A stretch of 64,000 nt of DNA from Amycolatopsis balhimycina FH 1894 (GCF_000384295.1 NZ_KB913037.1:6759533-6823532), one strand, 5' to 3'; numbered from the stretch's first letter, positions 1-9,083 are shown. The notes: generated by a model from the sequence alone, not told the origin. Numbers and translations are program-made.

Positions 1-836
1 AGAAGGACATCGAGCCGGAGCTGCTCTACCAGCTCATCGACGTCCAGGAACGCCTGGTCAAGCAGGTCGCGCAGGCGGAGAAGCTGACCGCGATGCAGCA
101 GGCCGACCGCGAGGACGAGATCGGCGACTGGTTCGACGACCGCGGCATCGACGGCGGCTGGGACCTCGCCGACATCTACGTCCGCGCCGGGCTCACCACG
201 TCGGACCTGGACAACGTCCTGGAGCAGGTCGGCGACACCTTCATCGAAGGCGCCGTCCGCTGGCTCGCCTACGCGCTCGAGACCGAGATGCTGATGGGTG
301 AGATCGAGGATTCGACGACGCGCATCTCCGCGCTGGTCGGCAAGGCCAAGCAGTACTCCCAGATGGACCGGGCGCCGCACCAGTGGGTCGACGTCCACGA
401 CGGGCTCGACTCCACGCTCGTCATGCTCGCGGGCAAGATCGGCCCCGGGATCCGCGTCGTCAAGGAGTACGACCGCACCCTGCCGAAGATCCCGGCCTAC
501 CCGGCCGAGCTGAACCAGGTCTGGACGAACGTCATCGACAACGCCCTCGGCGCGATGAAGGGCGAGGGCACGCTGACGCTGCGCACCTGGGGCCAGAACG
601 ATCAGGTGCGCGTCGAGATCGGCGACACCGGCCCCGGCATCCCCGAGGACATCAAGCCGCGGATCTTCGAGCCGTTCTTCACGACCAAGCCGGTCGGCGA
701 GGGCACCGGGCTGGGCCTGGACATCTCGTGGAAGATCGTCGTCGAACGCCACCAGGGTGACCTGCGCGTCGAGTCCGAGCCGGGGAACACCCGCTTCGAG
801 GTCTGCCTGCCGACGGTCGAGCAGGCCTCGCTCTGA
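1..836 (+). CDS. sensor histidine kinase, C-terminal part (5' end outside window)
   Basis: The reading frame is open from base 3, so the gene starts upstream of the window. What is visible is a helical region followed by a HATPase_c domain. The N box (NQVWTNVIDNALGAM), G1 box (DTGPGIP), F box (FEPFFTTKP) and G2 box (GTGLGLDIS) are all present in order, so the ATP-binding half looks functional. The preceding helical segment does not show an obvious H-E/D-x-x phospho-acceptor box, as in kinases whose DHp domain is atypical and which often carry a cyclic-nucleotide-binding N-terminus. That N-terminus cannot be confirmed here. The stop overlaps the ATG of the next gene (TGATG), which implies translational coupling with the carboxylesterase. 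Confidence 0.88.
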   Translation, partial: KDIEPELLYQLIDVQERLVKQVAQAEKLTAMQQADREDEIGDWFDDRGIDGGWDLADIYVRAGLTTSDLDNVLEQVGDTFIEGAVRWLAYALETEMLMGEIEDSTTRISALVGKAKQYSQMDRAPHQWVDVHDGLDSTLVMLAGKIGPGIRVVKEYDRTLPKIPAYPAELNQVWTNVIDNALGAMKGEGTLTLRTWGQNDQVRVEIGDTGPGIPEDIKPRIFEPFFTTKPVGEGTGLGLDISWKIVVERHQGDLRVESEPGNTRFEVCLPTVEQASL

Positions 837-2329
837 TGGGTTCCGTCCCGACGGTCACGACCGAACTCGGGGCGCTGGTGGGGCTGGCGGGTGACGGCGT
901 CCGCGTCTGGCGCGGGATCCCGTACGCCCGCCCGCCGGTCGGCGAGCTGCGGTGGAAGGCGCCGCGGCCGCCGTCGCCGTCGGGCGGGGTGCACGTCGTG
1001 ACCGAGTACGGCCCGCACGCGACGCAGTCGCCGGACCCGATGAACCCGGCCGCCGTGTGCGACGAGGATTGCCTGTACCTCAACGTCTGCGCACCCGACG
1101 GGCCCGTGCCCGAGGGCGGCTGGCCGGTGTTGTTCTGGCTGCACGGCGGCGGCTACCGTGTCGGCCACGGCGAGCAGCTGGGTGACGGCGACGAGTTCGC
1201 GCGCGCCGGGATCGTCGTCGTCACGATCAACTACCGGCTCGGCTCGCTCGGCTTCCTCCACCTCGCCGGGATCTTCGGCGAGTCCGAAGCGGACGCCGGG
1301 GTGTGCGGTCTGCTCGACCAGGTCGAGGCTTTGAAGTGGGTGCGCCGCAACGTTTCCGCGTTCGGCGGGGATCCCGCGCGGATCACCGTCTACGGCGTCT
1401 CGGCGGGCGCGAAGAGCGTGGGAAACCTGATGGGCAGCCCGCTGGGCGCCGGGCTGTTCGCCCAGGCGATCAGCAGCAGCGGCGGTGCCGACCACGTCGC
1501 GACGCCCGAAGCCGGGACGGCGCTGGCCCGGCGCCTCCTCGACGAAGCCGGCTGCCACGACATGCGTGCTTTGCGGGCGGTTCCGGCCAAGGAGTTCGTC
1601 GAGGCGCAGGAACGCGTCCTGACCGGTTTCCAGGCGCTGTGGCTTTGGCGGCCGACGTTGCACCCCCGGGTGCTGCCGGAGGTGCCAATCGAGCCGATCC
1701 GCCGGGGCGGCGCGGCCGGGATCCCGCTGCTGATCGGCAACAACAGCAACGAAGGCAGTACGTACGCGATGATGCTCGGCGACGACGTCGCGACGGCTCC
1801 CGCTTCCGATGTGCTCGCGAGCATCCTCGGCGAAGAAGGCGCTTCGCGGCTTCTCGAGACGTATCTTCGCCGGGTTCCCGACCTGCAGACCGCGAAGATC
1901 GCCGCGATGGGCGACGAACGGTACGGCATCCCGACGCAACGGCTCGCCGACGCGCAGTCCGCGCACGCGCCCGTCTACCGCTACCGCATCGACATCGCCG
2001 CGCCCGGCGTGCCCGAGCAGCTCGACGGCGGCCACGGCACCGAGACCACGATGGCGTGGAAGACGCCGCTGCCGCTGTACGCACAGGCGACCGACGTGAA
2101 CCCGAAGCGCGAGCGCGCGGCTTTGCTGATCCACCGCTGCTGGGTGCGGTTCATCCGCGACGGCGTCGTGGACGCCGACGGCCCCGAATGGCCTCCGTAC
2201 GGCCCGGAACTGCGTCCGGTGCTGGTTTTCCGGGAAGACACGGATCTGGTGCTCGACCCACGGGCGGACGAGCGAAAGGCCTGGGGCGACACGGAATGGG
2301 CGTCCGGGACCTGGTTCCCGGTGACCTGA
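836..2329 (+). CDS. type B carboxylesterase / para-nitrobenzyl esterase family
   Basis: A 497-residue alpha/beta hydrolase of the carboxylesterase type B family, which cleaves carboxylic esters. The oxyanion-hole loop HGGGY is at about residues 103-107, the nucleophile elbow GVSAG has its serine at about 189, an acidic triad member lies in NNSNEGST, and a C-terminal histidine lies in GGHGTE. The N-terminal motif VWRGIPYARPPVGELRW is typical of the family and supports a full-length protein. No signal peptide is visible, so it is probably cytoplasmic. The ATG overlaps the stop of the kinase gene. The natural substrate is unknown. Confidence 0.93.
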   Translation: MGSVPTVTTELGALVGLAGDGVRVWRGIPYARPPVGELRWKAPRPPSPSGGVHVVTEYGPHATQSPDPMNPAAVCDEDCLYLNVCAPDGPVPEGGWPVLFWLHGGGYRVGHGEQLGDGDEFARAGIVVVTINYRLGSLGFLHLAGIFGESEADAGVCGLLDQVEALKWVRRNVSAFGGDPARITVYGVSAGAKSVGNLMGSPLGAGLFAQAISSSGGADHVATPEAGTALARRLLDEAGCHDMRALRAVPAKEFVEAQERVLTGFQALWLWRPTLHPRVLPEVPIEPIRRGGAAGIPLLIGNNSNEGSTYAMMLGDDVATAPASDVLASILGEEGASRLLETYLRRVPDLQTAKIAAMGDERYGIPTQRLADAQSAHAPVYRYRIDIAAPGVPEQLDGGHGTETTMAWKTPLPLYAQATDVNPKRERAALLIHRCWVRFIRDGVVDADGPEWPPYGPELRPVLVFREDTDLVLDPRADERKAWGDTEWASGTWFPVT

Positions 2330-2420
2330 GACCGTTCATTCACCTGCTGTTCACTTCGAACCGGCTCGCTCCCGCGTCAAATGGGCGAAGGTCCACAAGG
2401 GCCGTCGAGGGGAGTGGCAC

Positions 2421-3488
2421 GTGAAACGCCGGGTGTCGATCGGACTGGCCGTCGTGCTCCTGCTGGCCGTCGCGGCCGTGATCATCTGGGGCGACGACTC
2501 CAAGCAGGACGTCACGACCGTGCGGGGCGTCATCGGTTCCGAGAAGCAGCCGTTCTTCACCGACCAGCGCGTCGTCGACGCCTTCGCACGGCACGGCCTG
2601 AAGGTCGAAGTGGACACCGCCGGCTCGCGGCAGATCGCGACGACCGTCGACCTCGGGAAGTACGCGTTCGCGTTCCCGTCGTCGTCGCCGGCCGCGCAGA
2701 AGATCCAGCGCGACCGCAAGGTGACCACGGTGTACACGCCGTTCCAGTCACCGATGGCGATCGCGACCTTCGAGCCGCTCGTGGCGTTGCTGCGGGCGAA
2801 CGGCGTGGTGCACAAGGGCGCCGGCGACTACGACGTCCTCGACATCGCGAAGTACCTGGAGCTGGCGAAGGCGGGGACGCGCTGGGACCAGCTGCCCGGC
2901 AACACCGCCTACCCGGCCCGCAAGAACGTCCTGGTCACCACGACCGACCCGCGTGAGTCGAACTCCGCGGCGATGTACCTGTCGATCGTTTCCTTCGTGG
3001 CCAACGGGAACGCCGTCGTCAGCACGCCGGAGCAGGAGGCGAAGGTGCTGCCGTCGGTGACGAAGCTGTTCCTAGACCAGGGGTACACGCAGAACAGCAC
3101 CGAAGGGCCGTTCGAGGACTACCTCTCGGCGGGGATGGGCAAGACGCCGCTGGCGTTGATCTACGAGTCGCAGTACGTCGGGCGGGTGGTGCGCGGCGAC
3201 GGCTCGATCCGGCCGGACATGCGGATGCTCTACACCGCGCCGACGGTGTACTCGAAGCACACGCTGGTCCCGCTTTCGGCAGACGGCGACAAGGTGGGAC
3301 AGCTCCTCGCGACCGACCCCGAACTGGGCCGCCTCGCCGCGACGTTCGGCTTCCGCACGAACGACCCGAAGGTGTTCGCGGAGGTCGCCGCGCCGGCGCA
3401 CGCGCCCGCTGACCTCGTGGACGCCATCGAACCGCCGACGTTCGAAACCCTCGAGCGGCTGCTCGACGCCGTCGGCAAGCAGTACTGA
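2421..3488 (+). CDS. membrane-anchored substrate-binding-protein-like protein
   Basis: A 355-residue protein starting at GTG with GAGGGGAG as SD. One N-terminal hydrophobic segment (about residues 6-22) is followed by a long exported domain that looks like a periplasmic binding protein. It shares the local motif TDP-x-x-SNS with the N-terminal half of the VWA protein two genes downstream, so the two are probably diverged copies of the same binding fold. It lacks a lipobox and a VWA domain. It is the first gene of a tight four-gene operon (next gene 1 bp away). No ABC permease or ATPase is linked, so uptake is unlikely; sensing or an envelope role is an inference. Confidence 0.7.
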   Translation: MKRRVSIGLAVVLLLAVAAVIIWGDDSKQDVTTVRGVIGSEKQPFFTDQRVVDAFARHGLKVEVDTAGSRQIATTVDLGKYAFAFPSSSPAAQKIQRDRKVTTVYTPFQSPMAIATFEPLVALLRANGVVHKGAGDYDVLDIAKYLELAKAGTRWDQLPGNTAYPARKNVLVTTTDPRESNSAAMYLSIVSFVANGNAVVSTPEQEAKVLPSVTKLFLDQGYTQNSTEGPFEDYLSAGMGKTPLALIYESQYVGRVVRGDGSIRPDMRMLYTAPTVYSKHTLVPLSADGDKVGQLLATDPELGRLAATFGFRTNDPKVFAEVAAPAHAPADLVDAIEPPTFETLERLLDAVGKQY

Positions 3489-3489
3489 C

Positions 3490-4617
3490 ATGGACTTCTC
3501 GCTCACCCCGCCCGAGCCGGTCACCGCGATCCCCGCCGAGCGCGCCGCCGGGCTCATCACGCTCAGCGAGGACACCCGATCGGAAGTCGCCGTCCGCGCC
3601 GACGCCTTCGCCTCGCGGCTCGAAGCCCTGGATGTTCGCTCGCCGGAGTTCACCGACCTCCTTGACGACCTGCTGGCCGTCGGCGAGGCCGACATGCGGG
3701 CCGCGGCCGGTGTCGCGGGGTCGATGCTCGACCGGTCCCTGCGCAGCGCGGCGTCCCCGCAGGACGGGGTCACGACGAGCCTCACGAGCCTGCGCCGCAC
3801 GGTCGCCGAGCTGGACCCGGCGAAACTGCCGTTGACGGGACGGAAGCTGCTCGGGATGTTCCCGGTCGCGGCGGGCGCGAAGCGCGCCCTGGACCGGTAC
3901 CGCGCGGCGAACGAGCCGGTCAACGCGCTGGTCGTCGACCTCCGCGGCCGCCAGGACGTCCTGCGTCGCGACAACGCCGCGATCAAGGGCGAGCGCGAGC
4001 GGCTGTGGAAGGTCATGGGCAAGCTCGCCGAAGCGGCCGCCTTCGCCGAGGCCGTCGACGGCGCTATCGAGGCGCAGGCCGGGGTTTTCGACCTGACGGA
4101 TCCCGCGCGTGCCAACGCGTTGCGCGGTGACGTGCTGTACCCGATCCGGCAACGCCACCAGGACCTGCTGACCCAGCTCGCGGTCAGCGCGCAGGGCTAT
4201 CTCGCGCTGGACCTGGTGCGCAAGAACAACGACGAGCTGATCCGCGGCGTCGAGCGGGCGGTGTCGACGACCGTGGCCGCGCTGCGGGTCGCGTTGCTGG
4301 TCAGCGGCGCTTTGGCGAGCCAGCGTGACGTCCTCGACGAGGTGGCGGCGCTGCAGGCGACCACCGACGGGCTGATCCGGGTGAACTCGGAGCTGCTGAC
4401 GTTGCAGTCCGCCGAGATCCGCAAGGCGAGCAGCGATCCGGCCGTCGCGACCGAGACGATCCGCCAGTCCTTCGACCGGGTCTACGCCTCGATCGACGCG
4501 ATCGACGGGTTCCGTGCCGACGCCGTCCGCACGATGGCGGCCACCGTCGAGTCGCTGTCCGGCGAGATCCGCCGCGCCGAAGACCACCTGCGCCGTTCGC
4601 ACGAGGGGGACTCATGA
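3490..4617 (+). CDS. TelA-family (toxic anion resistance) protein
   Basis: A 375-residue, mostly alpha-helical soluble protein with the hallmarks of the TelA/YaaN family. These include GRKLLGMFP near residue 118, the RQDVLRRDNAAIKGER helix, and the C-terminal region around VALLVSGALASQRDVLDEVAAL. TelA proteins are linked to tellurite and other toxic-anion resistance and to Ter-type stress systems, but their biochemical activity is unknown. It follows the binding-like protein by 1 bp and its stop overlaps the next ATG (ATGA), so all are co-translated. Pairing with a VWA protein matches known Ter-associated gene neighbourhoods. Confidence 0.88.
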   Translation: MDFSLTPPEPVTAIPAERAAGLITLSEDTRSEVAVRADAFASRLEALDVRSPEFTDLLDDLLAVGEADMRAAAGVAGSMLDRSLRSAASPQDGVTTSLTSLRRTVAELDPAKLPLTGRKLLGMFPVAAGAKRALDRYRAANEPVNALVVDLRGRQDVLRRDNAAIKGERERLWKVMGKLAEAAAFAEAVDGAIEAQAGVFDLTDPARANALRGDVLYPIRQRHQDLLTQLAVSAQGYLALDLVRKNNDELIRGVERAVSTTVAALRVALLVSGALASQRDVLDEVAALQATTDGLIRVNSELLTLQSAEIRKASSDPAVATETIRQSFDRVYASIDAIDGFRADAVRTMAATVESLSGEIRRAEDHLRRSHEGDS

Positions 4618-6227
4618 TCAGGAAGCTGGGGGCGTTCGCTCTCTGTGTGTCGTTGCTGGCCGGCTGTTCCGACTCTTCCTCCACCCCGTTGGGGGACCCC
4701 GAGCCGGGGACGTTGCGGATCCTCGCGGGCAGCGAGCTCGCGGACATGCAGCCGGTGCTCGACGACGCCGCGAAAGCCACCGGTGTCAAGGTCAAGTTCA
4801 CCTTCACCGGAACGCTGGAAGGCGCCGAAGCGCTGGCGAACGGCAGCGTCGACGGCAAGTACGACGCCGTCTGGTTCTCCTCGAACCGTTATCCGGCAGG
4901 CATTCCCGAAGCGGCGAAGCGGCTCGGGAACCAGGTCAAGATCATGAGCTCGCCGGTGGTGCTCGGGCTCGCGACGTCGGTCGTCCGGCGGCTGGGCTGG
5001 GCAGGCAAGCCGGTCGGCTGGGGCGAGATCGCCGCGCAGGCGGGGAAGAAGGCGTTCAGCTACGGGATGACGGACCCGTCGGCGTCGAACTCCGGGTTCT
5101 CCGCGCTGGTCGGCGTCGCGTCGGCGCTCGCGGGGGCCGGCAACGCGATCGACGCCCAGCAGATCGCTTCGGTCACTCCGCAGCTGACGCAGTTCTTCAG
5201 CGCGCAGGCGCTTTCGGCGGGCTCCTCGGGCTGGCTGTCCGATGCGTACACCCGCCGCGCCACCGGCCAGGACCCTGGGCAGAAGGTCGACGGGCTGGTC
5301 AACTACGAGTCCGTGCTGCTCTCGGCGAACGCGTCCGGGAAGCTGCCGGAGCCGCTGACGTTGATCTACCCGAGCGACGGCGTCGTGACGGCCGACTACC
5401 CGCTTTCCCTGCTGGCGGACGCCAATTCCGACGCGCGTTCGGCGCATCAGCGGCTGTCGGACTACCTGCGGACGCCGGAGACCCAGAAACGCATCATGGA
5501 GACCACCCAGCGACGTCCGGTGGTGCCCGGCGTGGCGCTGGGGCCGCAGTTCTCGCAGCACGACCTCGTCGAGTTGCCCTTCCCCGCAACGCGACAGGCT
5601 GTCGACGCGCTCCTGGCGGCCTACTTCGACAAGATCCGCCGTCCTTCGCGGACGCTCTACGTGCTCGACACGTCCGGGTCGATGGAAGGCGACCGGATCG
5701 CCGCGCTGCGCACCGCGCTGGCCGGGCTGACGGGCGCGGACGGCTCGCTCACCGGCCGGTTCCGGCGGTTCCGGAGCCGGGAGGAGGTGACGATGCTGCC
5801 GTTCAACACCGTTCCCGGGGCACCGCAGACGTTCACCGTGCCCGAGCAGAACCCCGAAGGTGAGCTAGGGCGGATCAAGGCGTTCGCCGAAGGGCTGACC
5901 GCCGGTGGGGGCACGGCGATCTACGACAGCCTTTCCCAGGCCTACCGTGTGCTGGAGCCCTTGGCCGCCAAGGATCCCGACCGGTTCACCTCGATCGTCC
6001 TGATGACCGACGGCGAGAACGCGAACGGCTCGTCGCTGGCGGACTTCCTGGCCTCGTCCGGTTCGCTGCCGCCCGCGATGAAGCAGGTACCGGTGTTCAC
6101 CGTGCTGTTCGGCGAGGGCAGCGGCGACGAGCTGACCCAGGTCGCGACGCGGACCGGCGGGAAGGTGTTCGACGGGCGGAACGTCCGGCTCTCGCAGGTG
6201 TTCCAGGAGATTCGCGGGTACCAATGA
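4614..6227 (+). CDS. lipoprotein with substrate-binding and von Willebrand A domains
   Basis: A 537-residue lipoprotein: signal peptide ending in the lipobox LLAGC (Cys near residue 19), then a substrate-binding-like domain (about 30-320), then a VWA domain (about 345-535). The VWA part has an intact metal-ion-dependent adhesion site: DTSGSM, a conserved threonine region, and TDGEN. This predicts a surface-anchored protein that couples ligand binding to Mg-dependent protein contacts. It is translationally coupled to telA upstream and to the membrane protein downstream (ATGA overlaps on both sides). The ligand is not evident from sequence. Confidence 0.9.
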   Translation: MIRKLGAFALCVSLLAGCSDSSSTPLGDPEPGTLRILAGSELADMQPVLDDAAKATGVKVKFTFTGTLEGAEALANGSVDGKYDAVWFSSNRYPAGIPEAAKRLGNQVKIMSSPVVLGLATSVVRRLGWAGKPVGWGEIAAQAGKKAFSYGMTDPSASNSGFSALVGVASALAGAGNAIDAQQIASVTPQLTQFFSAQALSAGSSGWLSDAYTRRATGQDPGQKVDGLVNYESVLLSANASGKLPEPLTLIYPSDGVVTADYPLSLLADANSDARSAHQRLSDYLRTPETQKRIMETTQRRPVVPGVALGPQFSQHDLVELPFPATRQAVDALLAAYFDKIRRPSRTLYVLDTSGSMEGDRIAALRTALAGLTGADGSLTGRFRRFRSREEVTMLPFNTVPGAPQTFTVPEQNPEGELGRIKAFAEGLTAGGGTAIYDSLSQAYRVLEPLAAKDPDRFTSIVLMTDGENANGSSLADFLASSGSLPPAMKQVPVFTVLFGEGSGDELTQVATRTGGKVFDGRNVRLSQVFQEIRGYQ

Positions 6228-6790
6228 TGCTGCGCTATCTGGGCTCGACGAAGAACCTCGCCGGCTGCGTCGGCGGGCTGATCGGCATCGTGCTGTACCT
6301 GACCGGGGTGACCGGGGGGTTCTGGCCGTTCGTCGTGGTGGCCCTTTACGCCGCCGGTGCGCTGCTCGCGCCGGGGGAGAAGGTCCGGCTGGTGCCCGAC
6401 ACGTCCGCCGAGCTGCGGGAATCGTTGGAGACGCTGGTGCGCCGGGTCTCGGCGCAAGCGTCCCGGATGCCTCCGTCTACTGTGGACACAGTGGAGCGCG
6501 TTGCCGAAGTGTTGCGGGATCTGCTGGCGCAGCCCGCCAGGCTTTCGGCCGATCCCGATCTGCAGCACGCCGTCGTCCGCCTGGTGCGGACGGATCTGCC
6601 GTTGTCGCTGGAAACGTACTTGAACCTCCCGTGGTGGTTCGCGGCCCGGCGGGCCGGCGCGGGCGGGGAACTGGTGGCACAGCTGGGTTTGCTCGAGACG
6701 GAGGCGCACCGGGTGGCCGAGCGGTTCTACGCCGCCGAGGTCGATCGCCAGGCCGACCATACGCGTTATCTGCGAGACCGGGACGCTTGA
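6224..6790 (+). CDS. small membrane protein of the TelA/VWA operon
   Basis: A 188-residue protein of unrecognised family. Two hydrophobic segments lie close together near the N-terminus (about residues 12-28 and 32-50); a cytoplasmic, charged helical tail of about 130 residues follows. Its ATG overlaps the VWA gene stop, so it completes the four-gene operon. By context it may be the membrane base of the TelA/VWA system. A second ATG directly follows the first, and either could be used. Confidence 0.72.
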   Translation: MMLRYLGSTKNLAGCVGGLIGIVLYLTGVTGGFWPFVVVALYAAGALLAPGEKVRLVPDTSAELRESLETLVRRVSAQASRMPPSTVDTVERVAEVLRDLLAQPARLSADPDLQHAVVRLVRTDLPLSLETYLNLPWWFAARRAGAGGELVAQLGLLETEAHRVAERFYAAEVDRQADHTRYLRDRDA

Positions 6791-6821
6791 GTTCAGGCTC
6801 TACCCTTGTGAGTGATGATGT

Positions 6822-6837
6822 TCGAACGAGCGTTCGA
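6822..6837. promoter_or_regulatory. perfect SOS (LexA) box
   Basis: TCGAACGAGCGTTCGA is an exact match to the actinobacterial/Bacillus LexA operator TCGAAC-N4-GTTCGA. It is followed by an excellent SD (AGGGGAGGAAAG) and an ATG at 6878, yet the sequence downstream is the 3' end of the convergent LmeA-like gene and no convincing gene starts there. The site may control an antisense transcript, or be the leftover promoter of a lost SOS gene. Confidence 0.75.
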
Positions 6838-6875
6838 GTAACGTCATCGGTGTCCGGCTCACCAGGGGAGGAAAG

Positions 6876-7712
6876 TCATGAACGCGTACCGAGTTTCGGC
6901 AGGGTCAACGTTATCGCGGCGGTCGTCAGCCAGCTCAGCAGGTCGGCAAGGGGAATGCGGGAAAGCCGTTCCGGCCATTCCTCCGCCATTGCGTGCAGCA
7001 CGAGTTCGTCGTGCCGCGGCTCGACTTTCGTCAGCCGGATGCCCGGCGGGAGTTCCGGCAGTGGCAGCTCGATGGGCCGGAACCGCTTCGGCGCCCGCAG
7101 TTCCTTCTGTCCGATGTGGAGGGTCTGGGGCAGCAGTACCACGGCGTCGTCCGCGACCTGGGGCCGCAGGGTCAGGTGGCCCCACTGCGGGTGCTTGGCC
7201 CAGCGGATCCGGAGCAGCCCGTTCCCGGCCGGGGCCGCGACGATCCCGGGCCGGACCGCCGCCACCCGTTCGCGCAGCACGTCCGCGGACACGGCGATCC
7301 CCAACCGCACTCGGGCGGGCATGGCGGCCGGCGTGGGCAGCGAGCGGAGGCGGACGTCTTCGGCGATCACGGTGACCCGGCGCAGCGGAACGCTGCCGCC
7401 GTCGGATTCGGGCCAGTCGACGTCCTCGGCGACGATCCGGACGTCGCCGACACGGCCGGTGGCCAGCCGGAGGCTGTCGGCCGGGTAGTCGAGTTCGGCG
7501 AGGGTGAAGCGGACTTCGCGGTCGCCCACGTTCGAGCCGCCTATGTTCGCCGTCAGCCTGCGGCCGACCAGCTGCTCGGTGACCGTGCGCGCCAGAGCAG
7601 CTGGCGTGACCGGGACGTTCGGGAACAGCGAACGCCCGGCCGCTGCCAGTCCAGCCAGCCCGGCCAGCTCGGGCCAGGGCGACCAGCCGTCGAACCACCC
7701 GCCGTCGCTCAT
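6876..7712 (-). CDS. LmeA-family phospholipid-binding protein (DUF2993)
   Basis: A 278-residue protein resembling the DUF2993/LmeA family, whose mycobacterial member binds phospholipid and affects mannan elongation of lipomannan. The typical alternation of short beta-strands with hydrophobic faces and motifs such as VRFTLAELDYPADSLRLATGRVGDV support the call. No clear signal peptide is visible, unlike classical LmeA. The start is uncertain: ATG at 7712 has a modest SD (GGACGG), while a GTG at 7736 would add eight residues. The stop at 6876 overlaps the orphan ATG that follows the SOS box on the other strand. Confidence 0.78.
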   Translation of the reverse strand: MSDGGWFDGWSPWPELAGLAGLAAAGRSLFPNVPVTPAALARTVTEQLVGRRLTANIGGSNVGDREVRFTLAELDYPADSLRLATGRVGDVRIVAEDVDWPESDGGSVPLRRVTVIAEDVRLRSLPTPAAMPARVRLGIAVSADVLRERVAAVRPGIVAAPAGNGLLRIRWAKHPQWGHLTLRPQVADDAVVLLPQTLHIGQKELRAPKRFRPIELPLPELPPGIRLTKVEPRHDELVLHAMAEEWPERLSRIPLADLLSWLTTAAITLTLPKLGTRS

Positions 7713-7794
7713 CCGTCCAGTGTCGCCGAAGGACACCGGGGGCGGCGAGGGCGGGTGGCTCCCGAGGCGGGTGCGGACAGCGGGTCGCCCGCCG

Positions 7795-8088
7795 TCACCG
7801 TCCCGCGAAGCGGGCGATGATGCCGGTCACGACCAGCCAGAACACCGCGGCCAGACCGAAGTCGAGGATCACGGCGAGGCTGGGGCTGTCCACCGGGAAC
7901 AAGCCGGGCCAGAACAAGGCGAGAGGAACCGCCAGTGACTTGATGAACTGGAAGAAGGCGTTGCCGGCATTGGCACCGGCCAGCACCATGATCATGTAGA
8001 GAACTTCGATCCCCGCGAAGATCGCGCCGATCGCCGTGATGACCCGCACGGCCGTGTTCCGTCTGGTGGTGGTTCGCCAAGGAGACAT
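7795..8088 (-). CDS. small integral membrane protein, unknown function
   Basis: A 97-residue protein with a short basic N-terminus (SPWRTTTRR) and three hydrophobic stretches (about residues 15-38, 45-60, 70-93), hence probably three membrane spans with the N-terminus inside. No catalytic motif was seen and no family was recognised. It is transcribed in the same direction as the LmeA-like gene and could share a lipid or envelope role, but that is only context. Confidence 0.68.
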   Translation of the reverse strand: MSPWRTTTRRNTAVRVITAIGAIFAGIEVLYMIMVLAGANAGNAFFQFIKSLAVPLALFWPGLFPVDSPSLAVILDFGLAAVFWLVVTGIIARFAGR

Positions 8089-8189
8089 GTCCGGAAAATT
8101 CCCGGAACGGGTGACCGATCAAACGCTTCCGGCCACAGATTGCGCCGTTCGGCCGCTTCTGTTCGCTCTCCGGAACCACATGGGCACGC

Positions 8190-9083
8190 TCAGTCGACAC
8201 CGAGCAGCCGGGCGATGGCCCAGTCCTGCACGGCGAGGCCGACGGACTTGAACACCGTCCGCCCGGTCACCGCCGGAGGCGTGCGGAGGGCGTGGCCCAG
8301 CTCCAGCAGGCCGGCTCGGTCGAGGAGCCCGGTGTCCACGGCGTGGATCACCTCACCGGCTTCCTCGAGCGCGGCGTCGACCTGGTCCACCACGACGCAG
8401 CTCGCCGTCCGGAGAAGCTCCGCGGGAAGTTCCCGCATCGACGGCAGGTACGAACCGATCGCGTTGACGTGAACCCGTTCGGGCAAGGCTTCGGCCGGGA
8501 AGAGAGGAGTACTGGATGAAGTAGCGCAGCAGACGATCTCGGCGTCCGACACCGCGTCCGCGGCGGACGGGGCAACCCGCGTCACCACTTCGGGGAACTC
8601 CGGGCTCAACCGAGCCGTGAAGGCTTGCGCGCGCTCGCGGTCACGGCCGAAGACGGCCAAGCTGCGCACCGGGCGGACCGCCGCGACGGCGCGCACCTGA
8701 TCGGCGGCCTGCGCGCCGGTACCGAGGAGGGCAAGCCTGCTCGCGCCGGGCGGAGCGAGCAGATCCGTGGCGACGCCGGACACGGCGCCCGTGCGCAAGG
8801 TGGTGACCTCGACGGCGTCGGCGACCACCTGGCCGGCGGCGGTGTTCCACACGAGCGTGCCCAGGATCATCGGCGTCCGGCCGGGAGCCAGGTTGAGGGT
8901 CTTCACAACGGTCGTCGACGACGGCGTGTGGCAGGCACTCATGACGAGCGTCGTACCCCCGCCGAAGGACAACCGTTGCGGCACCACAAAACGCCCGGCG
9001 GCGAGGTCGAGGAACGCCTCCCGCACCGCCTCGACGGCGGTCGGCATCGGCACGGCGTTCCGGACATCGTCGGCGTCGAGCAT
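8190..9083 (-). CDS. ornithine cyclodeaminase / mu-crystallin family protein
   Basis: A 297-residue NAD(P)-binding enzyme of the ornithine cyclodeaminase/mu-crystallin family. Members catalyse NAD-dependent deamination or imine/ketimine reductions (ornithine to proline, alanine dehydrogenase, ketimine reductase), so the exact substrate cannot be assigned. The family core VKTLNLAPGRTPMILGTLVWN, the Rossmann motif LLGTGAQA, and HVNAIGSYLPSMRELP are visible. The start ATG at 9083 is preceded by GGAGGGG at good spacing; an upstream extension in the same frame is unlikely to be translated. Confidence 0.88.
   Translation of the reverse strand: MLDADDVRNAVPMPTAVEAVREAFLDLAAGRFVVPQRLSFGGGTTLVMSACHTPSSTTVVKTLNLAPGRTPMILGTLVWNTAAGQVVADAVEVTTLRTGAVSGVATDLLAPPGASRLALLGTGAQAADQVRAVAAVRPVRSLAVFGRDRERAQAFTARLSPEFPEVVTRVAPSAADAVSDAEIVCCATSSSTPLFPAEALPERVHVNAIGSYLPSMRELPAELLRTASCVVVDQVDAALEEAGEVIHAVDTGLLDRAGLLELGHALRTPPAVTGRTVFKSVGLAVQDWAIARLLGVD

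Noticed and set aside
6878..7375. 165-codon frame on the + strand with excellent SD and ATG
   Set aside because: Except for its start, it is the exact antisense of the LmeA-like gene, with Arg/Ser/Ala-rich shadow composition; only the start signals were kept as a finding.
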